Part shown: piece after piece, positions 1 to 6,761 of the stretch
Layout: each line of letters opens with the position of its first letter
Position numbering within the stretch: the first letter of the stretch is position 1
NCBI GenBank assembly: GCA_947068385.1
Contig: CAMTBF010000119.1
Location: 1-8,938 of the forward strand
Length of the DNA stretch: 8,938 nucleotides
Origin: an uncultured Lachnospiraceae bacterium
GTDB taxonomy: Bacteria > Bacillota > Clostridia > Lachnospirales > Lachnospiraceae
Direction of reading: 5' to 3'
The notes under the pieces: model-generated
The model's database searches: none
What the model was told of the DNA's origin: nothing
Seen by the model: only the letters and a program-made list of their open reading frames with translations
Translations under genes and position numbers: made by a program

Positions 1-97
1 AGTACCTGGCTGGCAGTCTGCAGTCGGGTTAAACTGTAAATTGTAATGCCTTTTTCCCATGATACCATGTCCGGAGAAGAGTTTCAAGTTTTAACGG

Positions 98-126
98 TTG
101 TATTTTGGAAAAAAATCCTCTATACT
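98..126 (+). promoter_or_regulatory. Putative sigma-A promoter for the PH-domain gene
   Basis: A -35-like TTGTAT (98-103) and a -10-like TATACT (121-126) are separated by exactly 17 bases, inside the most A/T-rich part of the first 190 bases. The -10 matches TATAAT at five of six positions; the -35 matches TTGACA only at TTG. Transcription would start near 133, leaving a leader of about 55 bases before the PH-domain gene. The rest of 1-97 holds no gene or repeat that I recognise. Confidence 0.45.
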
Positions 127-188
127 AATTGAGGAGGGGCCCGCAGGGGATTTTGTCGGATGCGGGACAGGAAAGGAAGGTACGCAGG

Positions 189-566
189 ATGGAATATGTA
201 GAAAGAAAGAGATGGATGTTTCTAGGGCTTCCCTTTACCTTTACAAAGTATACGGTGAAAGAGGACATGATCACGGTGGCGGAGGGGTTCTTCCGGACGG
301 TGGAGAACGACTGCTACATGTACAAAGTGCAGGACGTGACCCACAGCGCCAGCCTGGGGGAGAAGCTGTTCGGGCTGGGCACGGTGATCTGCTATACGGG
401 CGACACCACCCATCCGCAGCTTGTGCTGCAGCACATCAAGCATTCCAGGGAGATCAAGGATTTCATCCTGAGGGAATCCGAGGAGGCCAGGCTGAAGAGG
501 CGCACGGTGAACATGCTGGACATCGGGTCGGACGGTGTGGACGACATGGATGACATGGACGACTGA
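189..566 (+). CDS. Small bacterial PH-domain (bPH2/YdbS-like) protein
   Basis: This 125-residue protein resembles the single-domain bacterial PH proteins (bPH2, formerly DUF304) common in Firmicutes. Visible hallmarks are an N-terminal ERKRWMFLGLPFTFTKYTV segment (residues 5-23), a TVENDCYMYKVQDV strand pair (37-50), the SLGEKLFGLGTV turn (55-66) and an IKHSREIKDFI helix (83-93), the order typical of the fold. Their molecular role is poorly known; most are taken to act at or near the membrane. There is no signal peptide or membrane span. The ATG at 189 is preferred over a TTG at 129 because AAGGAAGG lies 8 bases before it and the TTG sits almost on the -10 box. The C-terminus is an acidic DDMDDMDD run. 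It is convergent with the next gene and looks monocistronic. The fold assignment is fairly sure; the function is unknown. Confidence 0.75.
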   Translation: MEYVERKRWMFLGLPFTFTKYTVKEDMITVAEGFFRTVENDCYMYKVQDVTHSASLGEKLFGLGTVICYTGDTTHPQLVLQHIKHSREIKDFILRESEEARLKRRTVNMLDIGSDGVDDMDDMDD

Positions 567-571
567 GCGGC

Positions 572-594
572 GCGCATCCCGGCACAGGATGCGC
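572..594. terminator. GC-rich hairpin between convergent genes
   Basis: GCGCATCC (572-579) and GGATGCGC (587-594) form a perfect 8-bp stem with a 7-base loop, just after the stop codon of the PH-domain gene and before the end of the opposing gene. Neither strand has a T-tract after the stem, so it is not a textbook intrinsic terminator. Its position between two converging genes still makes a bidirectional stop or a 3'-end stabilising structure the likeliest role. Confidence 0.35.
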
Positions 595-635
595 CGGGCA
601 GCCTGCCGCATTGCGCAGGGGAAGGACAGGGAAGG

Positions 636-1058
636 CTACTGATCTGCCTTCGGCTGGCCGCCGGAGAGCAGCTGTTCATAGAGCAGCCCCACGCAGAACC
701 AGTAGGGGGCGAAGTCCAGGCGGATGACACGCCCGATGTTCCAGCGGCTGCGCCTGTAGTCCCAGGGACATGCCTTGCGGCGTGACAGCAGGAGGCCGGA
801 GAGGTATTCCATGGAGAAGATCATCCCCATATAGGCCAGGCCCCTGGCCAGGGTGGATTTCCCCCGGAGCAGGCGGCTGACAGGGGACAGGAGGGCGGCG
901 CTGCCATAGATGGGGAACATCCAGAGCGAGGTGTGCCCCTTTAAAGTCATGTCCCGGCGGCGCAGGGCGTCCATGGAAGTGAAGAGGATCTCCAGGCACC
1001 AGCCGATCAGGCCGCATTTGAGGAAGTTCTTCGCAAAATTCGTCAGACATTGTTTCAT
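636..1058 (-). CDS. Putative ABC-transporter type IV membrane protein (PF06541-like)
   Basis: This 140-residue integral membrane protein matches the family called 'putative ABC transporter type IV' (formerly DUF1113), frequent in Clostridia. Sequence hallmarks are GHTSLWMFPIYG (residues 41-52), MEYLSGLLL (83-91), CPWDYRRSRWNIGRVIRLD (97-115) and APYWFCVGLLYE (117-128). Four hydrophobic segments are visible, roughly 12-30, 45-62, 72-91 and 113-130. Despite the family name, a transport role is not demonstrated, and no ATPase gene lies beside it here. On the minus strand AAAAGGAGC precedes the ATG by 8 bases, which fixes the start. It is transcribed away from folC, with 95 bases between the two starts, and converges on the PH-domain gene. 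The family call is strong; the function is open. Confidence 0.8.
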   Translation of the reverse strand: MKQCLTNFAKNFLKCGLIGWCLEILFTSMDALRRRDMTLKGHTSLWMFPIYGSAALLSPVSRLLRGKSTLARGLAYMGMIFSMEYLSGLLLSRRKACPWDYRRSRWNIGRVIRLDFAPYWFCVGLLYEQLLSGGQPKADQ

Positions 1059-1153
1059 GTGGGATGCTCCTTTTGGGTTCGCTGCGTATGAGTGTCCGTA
1101 TCAGTATGCCTTGGAAGGGGAGAAAATATTCGGGAAAAGGGGACGAGTGGCAG

Positions 1154-2434
1154 ATGGACTATAAGGAAGCGCTGGACTATATGCAGCAGATAGGGAGGTA
1201 CGGCATCTCGCCGGGCTTGGACGGCATCCGGCAGTTGGTGGGGCGGTTGGGCAATCCCCAGAAGGGGCTGCGGTACGTCCATGTGGCGGGCACCAACGGC
1301 AAGGGCTCCGTGTGCGCCTATGTGGCGGCCGTGCTGCAGCAGGGCGGATACCGGGTGGGGAAGTACACCTCCCCCGCCGTGACGGACGACCGGGAGGAGA
1401 TCCAGGTAAACGGACGCTTCATCCCGAAGGCGGCTGTGGGGCGGCATATGGAGCGGATAAAGGCCGTGTGCGACGAAATGGCCGCGGAAGGGCTGCCCCA
1501 TCCCACGCCCTTTGAGGTGAAGACGGCCATGGCGTTCCTGTACTTCCGGGAGAAGAAATGCGATATCGTGGTGCTGGAGACAGGGATGGGCGGATTGTTA
1601 GATGCAACTAACATTGTGGAGGGCACCTGCGTGGCGGTGCTGACCTCCATCAGCGCGGACCATATGGGATTCCTGGGGAAGACCCTGCCGGAGATCGCCG
1701 CCCAGAAAGCGGGCATCATCAAGCGGGGCTGCCATGTAGTGACCGCGGCCCAGGCACCGGAGGTCATGGAGGCGATCGCCGGGAAGGCTGCCGATGAGGG
1801 ATGCCCTCTGACGGTGGCCGACGGGAGGGCAGCGGAGCATGTGCGCCTGGGCCTGGAGAAGCAGAGGTTCGACTATAAGGAATGGAAGAGGCTGGAGATC
1901 GCCCTGGCGGGGCAGTACCAGATAGAGAACGCGGTGACGGCCCTGGAGGCGCTGAAAGCGCTTGAAGGGCTTGGATTCCCTGTGAAGGAGGAGAAGCTCC
2001 GGGAGGGCATGGCCCAGGCCCGTTGGCCCGGGCGCTTCACGGTAGCGGGCAGGAAGCCCTATTTCATCCTGGACGGGGCCCACAATGAGGACGCCGCCGA
2101 AAAGCTTGCCAGGTCCCTGGAGGCCTGCTTCCCCGGCAGGAGGATCCTCTATATCATGGGGATGCTGCGGGACAAGGAATATGGGAAGGTGATCGGGCTG
2201 ACCCACAGCCTGGCCGACCAGATCATCACGGTGACGCCCCCGGGGAACCCGAGGGCCATGCCGGCCTACGAGCTGGCCGCCGCGGTGGCGCAGGTGCACG
2301 ATAAGGTGACCGCGGCGGACAGCCTGGAGGAGGCGGTGGAGATGGCCCGGCTCCTGGCGGATAAGGAGGACGTCATCGTCGCCTTCGGCTCCCTGTCCTA
2401 TCTGGGGAGGATGATGGAGATCGTCGGGCATTGA
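1154..2434 (+). CDS. folC: Bifunctional dihydrofolate synthase / folylpolyglutamate synthase
   Basis: FolC adds L-glutamate to dihydropteroate and then to reduced folates, using ATP, in the cytoplasm. With the ATG at 1154 the product is 426 residues, the normal family length. Key elements are the P-loop AGTNGKGSV (45-53), the KYTSPAV segment (70-76), LETGMGGLLDATN (141-153), SISADHMGFLG (165-175), the KAGIIK motif (185-190) with the lysine that is carbamylated in relatives, WPGRF (291-295) opening the C-terminal Mur-ligase-like domain, and LDGAHN (306-311). Upstream in-frame starts at 1064 and 1106 lack a ribosome site, whereas GGAAAAGGGG lies just before 1154. I see no convincing promoter in the 95-base divergent gap. 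It heads a same-strand run of six genes, with the acyltransferase gene starting 21 bases after its stop. Confidence 0.95.
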   Translation: MDYKEALDYMQQIGRYGISPGLDGIRQLVGRLGNPQKGLRYVHVAGTNGKGSVCAYVAAVLQQGGYRVGKYTSPAVTDDREEIQVNGRFIPKAAVGRHMERIKAVCDEMAAEGLPHPTPFEVKTAMAFLYFREKKCDIVVLETGMGGLLDATNIVEGTCVAVLTSISADHMGFLGKTLPEIAAQKAGIIKRGCHVVTAAQAPEVMEAIAGKAADEGCPLTVADGRAAEHVRLGLEKQRFDYKEWKRLEIALAGQYQIENAVTALEALKALEGLGFPVKEEKLREGMAQARWPGRFTVAGRKPYFILDGAHNEDAAEKLARSLEACFPGRRILYIMGMLRDKEYGKVIGLTHSLADQIITVTPPGNPRAMPAYELAAAVAQVHDKVTAADSLEEAVEMARLLADKEDVIVAFGSLSYLGRMMEIVGH

Positions 2435-2455
2435 CGCGAAGCGGAGGTACACCAG

Positions 2456-3877
2456 ATGGAATATACGGATATTCTGTTCCTGTTCCTATTCCTGCCTGTA
2501 TCATTATTATTGTACTATATCTGCAGGGAAAGGCTCCGGAAATATGTTCTGATAGCGCTGAGCGTCCTGTTCTATGCCTGTGGATCCTTTTCGCATCTTG
2601 CGCTGGTACTGATATCCGTGGGGATAAATATCCTGCTGGGCCGGGCCATGGACGTGCAGCGGGAACGGACGCTGCTGAAGAAGGGAATCCTGGGGATAGG
2701 GGTGCTCTACAATGTCTCCATCCTGCTGTACTACAAGTACACGGATTTCCTGCTGCTGACGGTGGGACGCCTGACAGGCGCGGACGTGGTCCTGAAGAAC
2801 CTGATCCTGCCCATGGGGCTTTCGTTTTTGACATTCAGGGCCATATCCTATCTGGCGGACATCTACCATGGCGGCATTTCCACCCGGGGAAACATGGCAA
2901 GCGCGGCGCTGTATCTGCTGTTCTTCCCCCAGATACAGTCAGGGCCTCTGGCGAGGTACGGCGACATGCAGACGGACGGGGGGACGCCAGGCTTCCGGAA
3001 GACGGAGGGCTTTTCGGAGGGATGCTACAGGTTCATCACGGGCTTCAACAAGAAGATACTGCTGGCGAACACGCTGTCCAACATTACCTCGGAGACCTTC
3101 GCGGCGGGTGCCCGTATGTCCATGGCATATGCCTGGCTGGGGGCGGTGTGCTATTCGCTGCAGCTGTACTTCGATTTTTCAGGCTATTCGGACATGGCGA
3201 TCGGGGTGAGCATGATGCTGGGATACCGCTGCCCGGAAAATTTCCGCTATCCCTATATGACGGAATCCGTGTCCCAGTTCTGGAGGAGATGGCATATCAC
3301 GCTGGGGGCATGGTTCCGGGATTATGTATACATACCGCTGGGAGGCTCCCGGGCAAAAAAGCGGAGCCGCTGTTGCATGAACCTTTTTGTGGTGTGGGCG
3401 CTGACCGGATTATGGCATGGGGCCAGCTGGAACTTCCTGTTCTGGGGGCTGGGATATTTCCTGGCGATCTGGTTTGAGAAGCTGACGGGATGGCCGGAAA
3501 GGTTCAGGTCAAAGGCCGGAAAGCACCTGTACCGTGTGGCGGCGCTGCTGTTCATCAATTTCCAGTGGGTCATCTTCCGGGCGGAAGGGCTGCGGGCAGG
3601 GCTGCGGTATGTCAGGAGCATGCTGTACTGTGCGGCTGACCCGTTGGCGGACGCCAGGGCATTGTTCCTGCTTAAGGACTATCTGGCGTTCATCCTGGCG
3701 GCGATCATGCTCTGCTTTCCCATTGTGCCATGGCTGGAAAAGCGCCTGGCGCGGTGGAGGGCATCCAGAGCGGCGTGGGAGGTGGCGGTGGTGCTGGCCA
3801 ATGGATTCCTGCTGGTCTGGGCGGTATCCTTTGTGGTGGCGGGAAGGAACAATCCGTTCGCATATGCGAACTTCTAG
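2456..3877 (+). CDS. MBOAT-family membrane O-acyltransferase (DltB/AlgI/PatA-like)
   Basis: This 473-residue polytopic protein has the length and layout of MBOAT acyltransferases that pass an acyl group, usually acetyl, across the membrane for modification of extracellular polymers. Diagnostic regions are ILPMGLSFLTFRAISYLAD (117-135), SGPLARYGDM (162-171), LQLYFDFSGYSDMAIG (235-250), FWRRWHITLGAWFRDYVYIP (275-294) with conserved His280, LTGLWHGASWNFLFWG (316-331) with the presumed catalytic His321, and the typical NNPFAYANF end (465-473). About ten or more hydrophobic spans are visible. GGAGG lies 8 bases before the ATG. Its stop codon lies inside the Shine-Dalgarno of the next gene, its evident partner. 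The substrate (teichoic acid, peptidoglycan, capsule or exopolysaccharide) cannot be told from sequence. Its location between folC and folE is unexpected. Confidence 0.92.
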   Translation: MEYTDILFLFLFLPVSLLLYYICRERLRKYVLIALSVLFYACGSFSHLALVLISVGINILLGRAMDVQRERTLLKKGILGIGVLYNVSILLYYKYTDFLLLTVGRLTGADVVLKNLILPMGLSFLTFRAISYLADIYHGGISTRGNMASAALYLLFFPQIQSGPLARYGDMQTDGGTPGFRKTEGFSEGCYRFITGFNKKILLANTLSNITSETFAAGARMSMAYAWLGAVCYSLQLYFDFSGYSDMAIGVSMMLGYRCPENFRYPYMTESVSQFWRRWHITLGAWFRDYVYIPLGGSRAKKRSRCCMNLFVVWALTGLWHGASWNFLFWGLGYFLAIWFEKLTGWPERFRSKAGKHLYRVAALLFINFQWVIFRAEGLRAGLRYVRSMLYCAADPLADARALFLLKDYLAFILAAIMLCFPIVPWLEKRLARWRASRAAWEVAVVLANGFLLVWAVSFVVAGRNNPFAYANF

Positions 3878-3888
3878 GAGGCTTACAT

Positions 3889-5103
3889 ATGACGGTTACA
3901 GGGTATGGGAAGAAGATGCTGGCCATGTTGTTCCTGCTGATGCTGGCCGTGTTCTGCGTCAGCAGCGATTCCTACGCCATGCTGGGGGAAATCTGCGGAT
4001 ATCTGAGGCAGCAGGCGGCTGGGGGGCCTGTGGAAGCCGCCGCGATGCCGGATGAGGAAAGCTTCGTGACCATGGACGTCCTGGAGACGAAATACGCCGC
4101 GTCCCTGAAGCAGCAGCCCATGCTGATAGAGCTCAACGGAGCCATGGCGAACAGGCTGAAGATGCAGGGATACTACAGCGGCATAGGCATATATGTGACG
4201 GAAGACGGATATATAGTCACTGCCTATGGGCCTACATCCACGGCTTACGAATATGAGATGGATCCCCTTTTCATCCAGATAATTCTTGAAGGACAGGATC
4301 TCCTCATATATGTCAATAAGCCCATAAAGTATCTGGACGACGATCTGTTCAGAGTCGCTTTCGGGATAGAGAGCTATGGAAACCGGAATGCCGATCTGCT
4401 GCTGCGGCGGATAGCCGCGGCGGGGGTCGATGTGATTGATTTACGGGACAAGATCCTGGAGGACGGGCTGGACATCTATGACATGTTCTACCGCACTGAC
4501 CACCATTGGAAGACCTGGAGCGGCCTGTGGGCAGCGGGAAAGATAGCGGCAGGCCTGAACGAATGGTGCGGCTACGACATAGACCTTTCCATCTATGACG
4601 AATCCCATTATACCTTTACGGACTGGGAGGCCTGCTGGCTCGGGGAACAGGGAAGGGTCGTGGGGGCAAGCTACGTGGGGCTGGACGACTTCAGCGAGAT
4701 CAAGCCCGGGTTCGAGACGGACATTTCCTTCAAAATACCGGAGGGTTTCCGGAAGGGGAGCTTTGACGACTACATAGACGAGAGCATGTATGATATGGAT
4801 CTGGATGTGTATGACGCGCCTAGCTGGCACTATTCCTATACGATGGCGGATGTGGTGAACCACAATGCCCCCTATGGGAAGATACTTGTACTGGGAGACT
4901 CCTATGATCATGTGCTGGTTCCGTTCCTCTCATTGGGCGTCTCCGAGGTGAATGTGCTGGCGCTGCGCCATTTTGAGGGAAGCTTGAGGGAATATATCGC
5001 TGCGGGGGATTACGATACGGTCTTGATATGCTATACGGAGTTCATGATAGGCGCGCATGACGATCCACAGTCGGCAAATTACAGGATGTTCCATTTTGAG
5101 TGA
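3889..5103 (+). CDS. DHHW-type (AlgJ/AlgX/SGNH-like) acyltransferase partner of the MBOAT protein
   Basis: This 404-residue protein has a single N-terminal hydrophobic segment (about 8-26, after a lysine pair), fitting a signal anchor or signal peptide that puts the rest outside the membrane. The D-x-H-W signature appears as YRTDHHWKTWSG (201-212) with presumed catalytic Asp204 and His206, and the SGNH nucleophile block as LVLGDSYDH (333-341) with presumed Ser338. By analogy with AlgJ/AlgX and related pairs, it would receive the acyl group from the MBOAT channel and transfer it to a glycan. The ATG at 3889 is chosen because AGGAGG (3876-3881), which overlaps the upstream TAG stop, is 7 bases away; the frame remains open to 3730 but that part is only shadow. 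The gene uses ATA and other A/T-rich codons more than the folate genes. The glycan substrate is unknown. Confidence 0.85.
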   Translation: MTVTGYGKKMLAMLFLLMLAVFCVSSDSYAMLGEICGYLRQQAAGGPVEAAAMPDEESFVTMDVLETKYAASLKQQPMLIELNGAMANRLKMQGYYSGIGIYVTEDGYIVTAYGPTSTAYEYEMDPLFIQIILEGQDLLIYVNKPIKYLDDDLFRVAFGIESYGNRNADLLLRRIAAAGVDVIDLRDKILEDGLDIYDMFYRTDHHWKTWSGLWAAGKIAAGLNEWCGYDIDLSIYDESHYTFTDWEACWLGEQGRVVGASYVGLDDFSEIKPGFETDISFKIPEGFRKGSFDDYIDESMYDMDLDVYDAPSWHYSYTMADVVNHNAPYGKILVLGDSYDHVLVPFLSLGVSEVNVLALRHFEGSLREYIAAGDYDTVLICYTEFMIGAHDDPQSANYRMFHFE

Positions 5104-5111
5104 GGGTTTTG

Positions 5112-5132
5112 CATTGGCAGGGACGGCCAGTG
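5112..5132 (+). other. Small hairpin in the gap before folE
   Basis: CATTGGC (5112-5118) can pair with GCCAGTG (5126-5132), seven pairs including one G-T, around a 7-base loop. It lies in the 48-base gap between the DHHW protein gene and the folE ribosome site. There is no T-tract, so it is not a terminator as it stands. A role in mRNA processing or in uncoupling folE translation from the acyltransferase genes is only a guess. Confidence 0.2.
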
Positions 5133-5151
5133 CGGGGAGGGATGGATAGAA

Positions 5152-5736
5152 ATGATAGACGAGGGCAAAATCAAAGAGGCGGTCCGGCTCCTGCTGGAGG
5201 GAATCGGGGAGGATCCAGACAGGGAGGGATTGCGCGAGACGCCGGACAGAGTGGCCAGGATGTATGGGGAGCTGTTCTCCGGCATGGATGCGGACGCGGC
5301 GGAACCGCTGTCCAGGGTATTCTCCATGGAGGACAGGGCTTTGGAGGGCGGCGCTCCTGCCCGGGAAATGATACTGGAGAAGGATATCGTCTTCCATTCC
5401 ATGTGCGAGCACCATATGCTGCCCTTTTACGGCAGGGCGCATATCGCTTATGTCCCGGAGGGCAAGGTGCTGGGCCTGAGCAAGCTGGCCAGGACGGTGG
5501 AGATCTACGCCAGGAGGCTCCAGATCCAGGAGCAGATGACGGGGCAGATCGCGAATGCCATCATGGAGCATCTCTCCCCCCGGGGGGTGATGGTGATGCT
5601 GGAGGCGGAGCATATGTGCATGACCATGCGGGGGGTGAAGAAGCCGGGCAGCAGGACGGTGACTGTGGCGGCCAGGGGGGTGTTCCAGGAGGACGACGCG
5701 CTGCAGGAGCGGTTCTTCCGGATGCTGCGGATGTAG
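5152..5736 (+). CDS. folE: GTP cyclohydrolase I
   Basis: FolE opens the guanine ring of GTP to form 7,8-dihydroneopterin triphosphate, the first committed step of pterin synthesis, as a cytoplasmic homodecamer. The product is 194 residues, close to the compact Bacillus-type enzyme. The zinc site is complete: Cys85 and His88 in SMCEHHML (83-90) and Cys156 in HMCMTMRGV (154-162), with the same 71-residue spacing as Cys110 and Cys181 of E. coli FolE. His87 matches the catalytic histidine. Other family blocks are [16 protein letters not shown] (23-38), [19 protein letters not shown] (106-124) and the SRTV stretch (167-170). GGAGG (5136-5140) precedes the ATG by 11 bases. It resumes the folate genes after the acyltransferase pair. 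Unlike some clostridial clusters, no HD-domain hydrolase follows it. Confidence 0.96.
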   Translation: MIDEGKIKEAVRLLLEGIGEDPDREGLRETPDRVARMYGELFSGMDADAAEPLSRVFSMEDRALEGGAPAREMILEKDIVFHSMCEHHMLPFYGRAHIAYVPEGKVLGLSKLARTVEIYARRLQIQEQMTGQIANAIMEHLSPRGVMVMLEAEHMCMTMRGVKKPGSRTVTVAARGVFQEDDALQERFFRMLRM

Positions 5737-5770
5737 TTAATGGTACGGGCATGGCGGAAAGCGCGGGAAG

Positions 5771-5810
5771 AGACGGAATGAGATAGAAAGAGATAGAAAG
5801 AGACAGACGA
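5771..5810 (+). repeat. Purine-rich 10-base tandem repeat in the folP leader
   Basis: The unit AGATAGAAAG occurs twice in perfect tandem (5781-5800), flanked by degenerate copies AGACGGAATG (5771-5780) and AGACAGACGA (5801-5810), so four 10-base periods are readable. The array lies in the 92-base gap between folE and folP and ends next to the folP ribosome site (AGGAAAGG, 5810-5817). It is nearly all purine on the plus strand. It encodes no evident peptide. Confidence 0.6.
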
Positions 5811-5828
5811 GGAAAGGCGGACAAAAGC

Positions 5829-6695
5829 TTGAAGATAGGAAACAGAGAATTCCAGACCAAAGGACACACATACGTAATGGGCATCCTGAACGTGACCCCG
5901 GACTCCTTCTCGGACGGAGGGAAGTGGAATGACAGGGACAGGGCCCTGCGCCATGTGGAGGAGATGCTGGCGGAGGGGGCGGACATCATCGACATCGGAG
6001 GGGAGTCCACCCGCCCCGGCCACACGTTCGTGCCGGAGGAGGAGGAGATCGCCAGGGTGGTCCCCATAATCGAGGCGGTAAAGGCCGCTTTCGACGTGCC
6101 TGTGTCCCTGGATACTTACAAGTCCCGGGTGGCATCGGCGGGAATCGCGGCGGGAGCGGATCTGATCAACGACGTCTGGGGCCTGAAATATGGCCACTGG
6201 TTCGAGAAAGGGATGGACATGCCGGAGGCTGGGGCGGCCGGAGAAGGGGGAAGCGCAATGGCCCGGGTCATCGCGGCCAGCGGCCTGCCCTGCTGCCTGA
6301 TGCACAACAGGAGGGATACGGATTATCGGGATTTCGTAAGCGACGTGGTGAGGGATCTGGAGGAGACCCTGGGGCTGGCGGCAGAGGCGGGCATCCCCAG
6401 GGAGAGGATCATCCTGGATCCCGGGGTAGGCTTCGCCAAAAGCTATGAACAGAACCTGGAGATCATCCGCCGCATGGACGCGCTGGGGGCTTTGGGCTGC
6501 CCGCTGCTTCTGGGCTGCAGCCGGAAATCCGTCATAGGGCTGACTTTGGACCTGCCCGCGGATCAGAGGCTGGAGGGGACATTGGTGACCACCGTGGCCG
6601 CAGTCTGTCATGGGGCCATGTTCGTCAGGGTGCATGACGTGAAGGAGAATGTCAGGGCGGTGCGGATGGCGGAGGCCGTCTGGCCCCGGGCCTGA
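5829..6695 (+). CDS. folP: Dihydropteroate synthase
   Basis: FolP joins 6-hydroxymethyl-7,8-dihydropterin pyrophosphate and p-aminobenzoate into dihydropteroate and is the sulfonamide target. The TIM-barrel landmarks are all present: GILNVTPDSFSDGG (18-31), GGESTRPG (57-64), Asp95 in SLDTYKS, LINDVWGLK (112-120), CLMHNR (156-161), ILDPGVGFAKS (195-205), GCSRKSVIG (229-237) and VRVHDVKE (266-273). The start is a TTG at 5829: it leaves 16 residues before the GILNVTP strand-loop, as in E. coli FolP, and AGGAAAGG lies 11 bases upstream, whereas the first in-frame ATG (5877) would remove the first beta strand. The product is 288 residues. Unusual is an extra stretch of about 19 residues at 122-140, directly after the WGLKY strand, where most homologues continue at once into a helix. 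Confidence 0.95.
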   Translation: MKIGNREFQTKGHTYVMGILNVTPDSFSDGGKWNDRDRALRHVEEMLAEGADIIDIGGESTRPGHTFVPEEEEIARVVPIIEAVKAAFDVPVSLDTYKSRVASAGIAAGADLINDVWGLKYGHWFEKGMDMPEAGAAGEGGSAMARVIAASGLPCCLMHNRRDTDYRDFVSDVVRDLEETLGLAAEAGIPRERIILDPGVGFAKSYEQNLEIIRRMDALGALGCPLLLGCSRKSVIGLTLDLPADQRLEGTLVTTVAAVCHGAMFVRVHDVKENVRAVRMAEAVWPRA

Positions 6696-6698
6696 CCG

Positions 6699-6717
6699 GC
6701 CAGGGGGCTGCCCCGGC
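6699..6717 (+). other. GC-rich hairpin after folP stop
   Basis: GCC-A-GGGG (6699-6706) pairs with CCCC-GGC (6711-6717), seven pairs with one bulged A and a 4-base loop, starting 4 bases after the folP stop codon. There is no T-run, so transcription probably continues into the folB-folK gene. It may simply stabilise the upstream mRNA end. Confidence 0.2.
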
Positions 6718-6761
6718 GAGGGCATTCCCGCCGCATCGGATGAGGGAGTTGAGGAGGAGAT

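Noticed and set aside
1..97. Possible end of an upstream gene or RNA at the left edge
   Set aside because: No frame with recognisable content, no terminator hairpin and no tRNA-like structure could be found in these bases.
1059..1153. Divergent promoter between the type IV ABC-like gene and folC
   Set aside because: Candidate hexamers (for example TTGGGT at 1073-1078 or AATATT at 1125-1130) do not pair with a partner at acceptable spacing, so I could not support a specific promoter although one is expected.
1598..2452. Open frame of 284 codons on the minus strand
   Set aside because: Fully antisense to folC, low-complexity His/Arg/Leu/Gly-rich translation, no ribosome site of note.
2431..3477. 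Long plus-strand frame overlapping the MBOAT gene
   Set aside because: It is a frame shadow: the overlapping MBOAT frame has complete family motifs, a good ribosome site and a full-length product, while this frame gives Gly/Pro/Arg-rich sequence without motifs.
5104..5151. Tetrahydrofolate riboswitch before folE
   Set aside because: The gap is only 48 bases, shorter than the motif, and the conserved THF-riboswitch segments are not seen there or in the 95 bases before folC.
5505..6725. Open frame of about 400 codons on the minus strand
   Set aside because: It lies antisense to the end of folE and most of folP, both full-length and motif-complete. Its translation is Pro/Arg/His-rich with no recognisable domain, as expected for the antisense of GC-rich genes.
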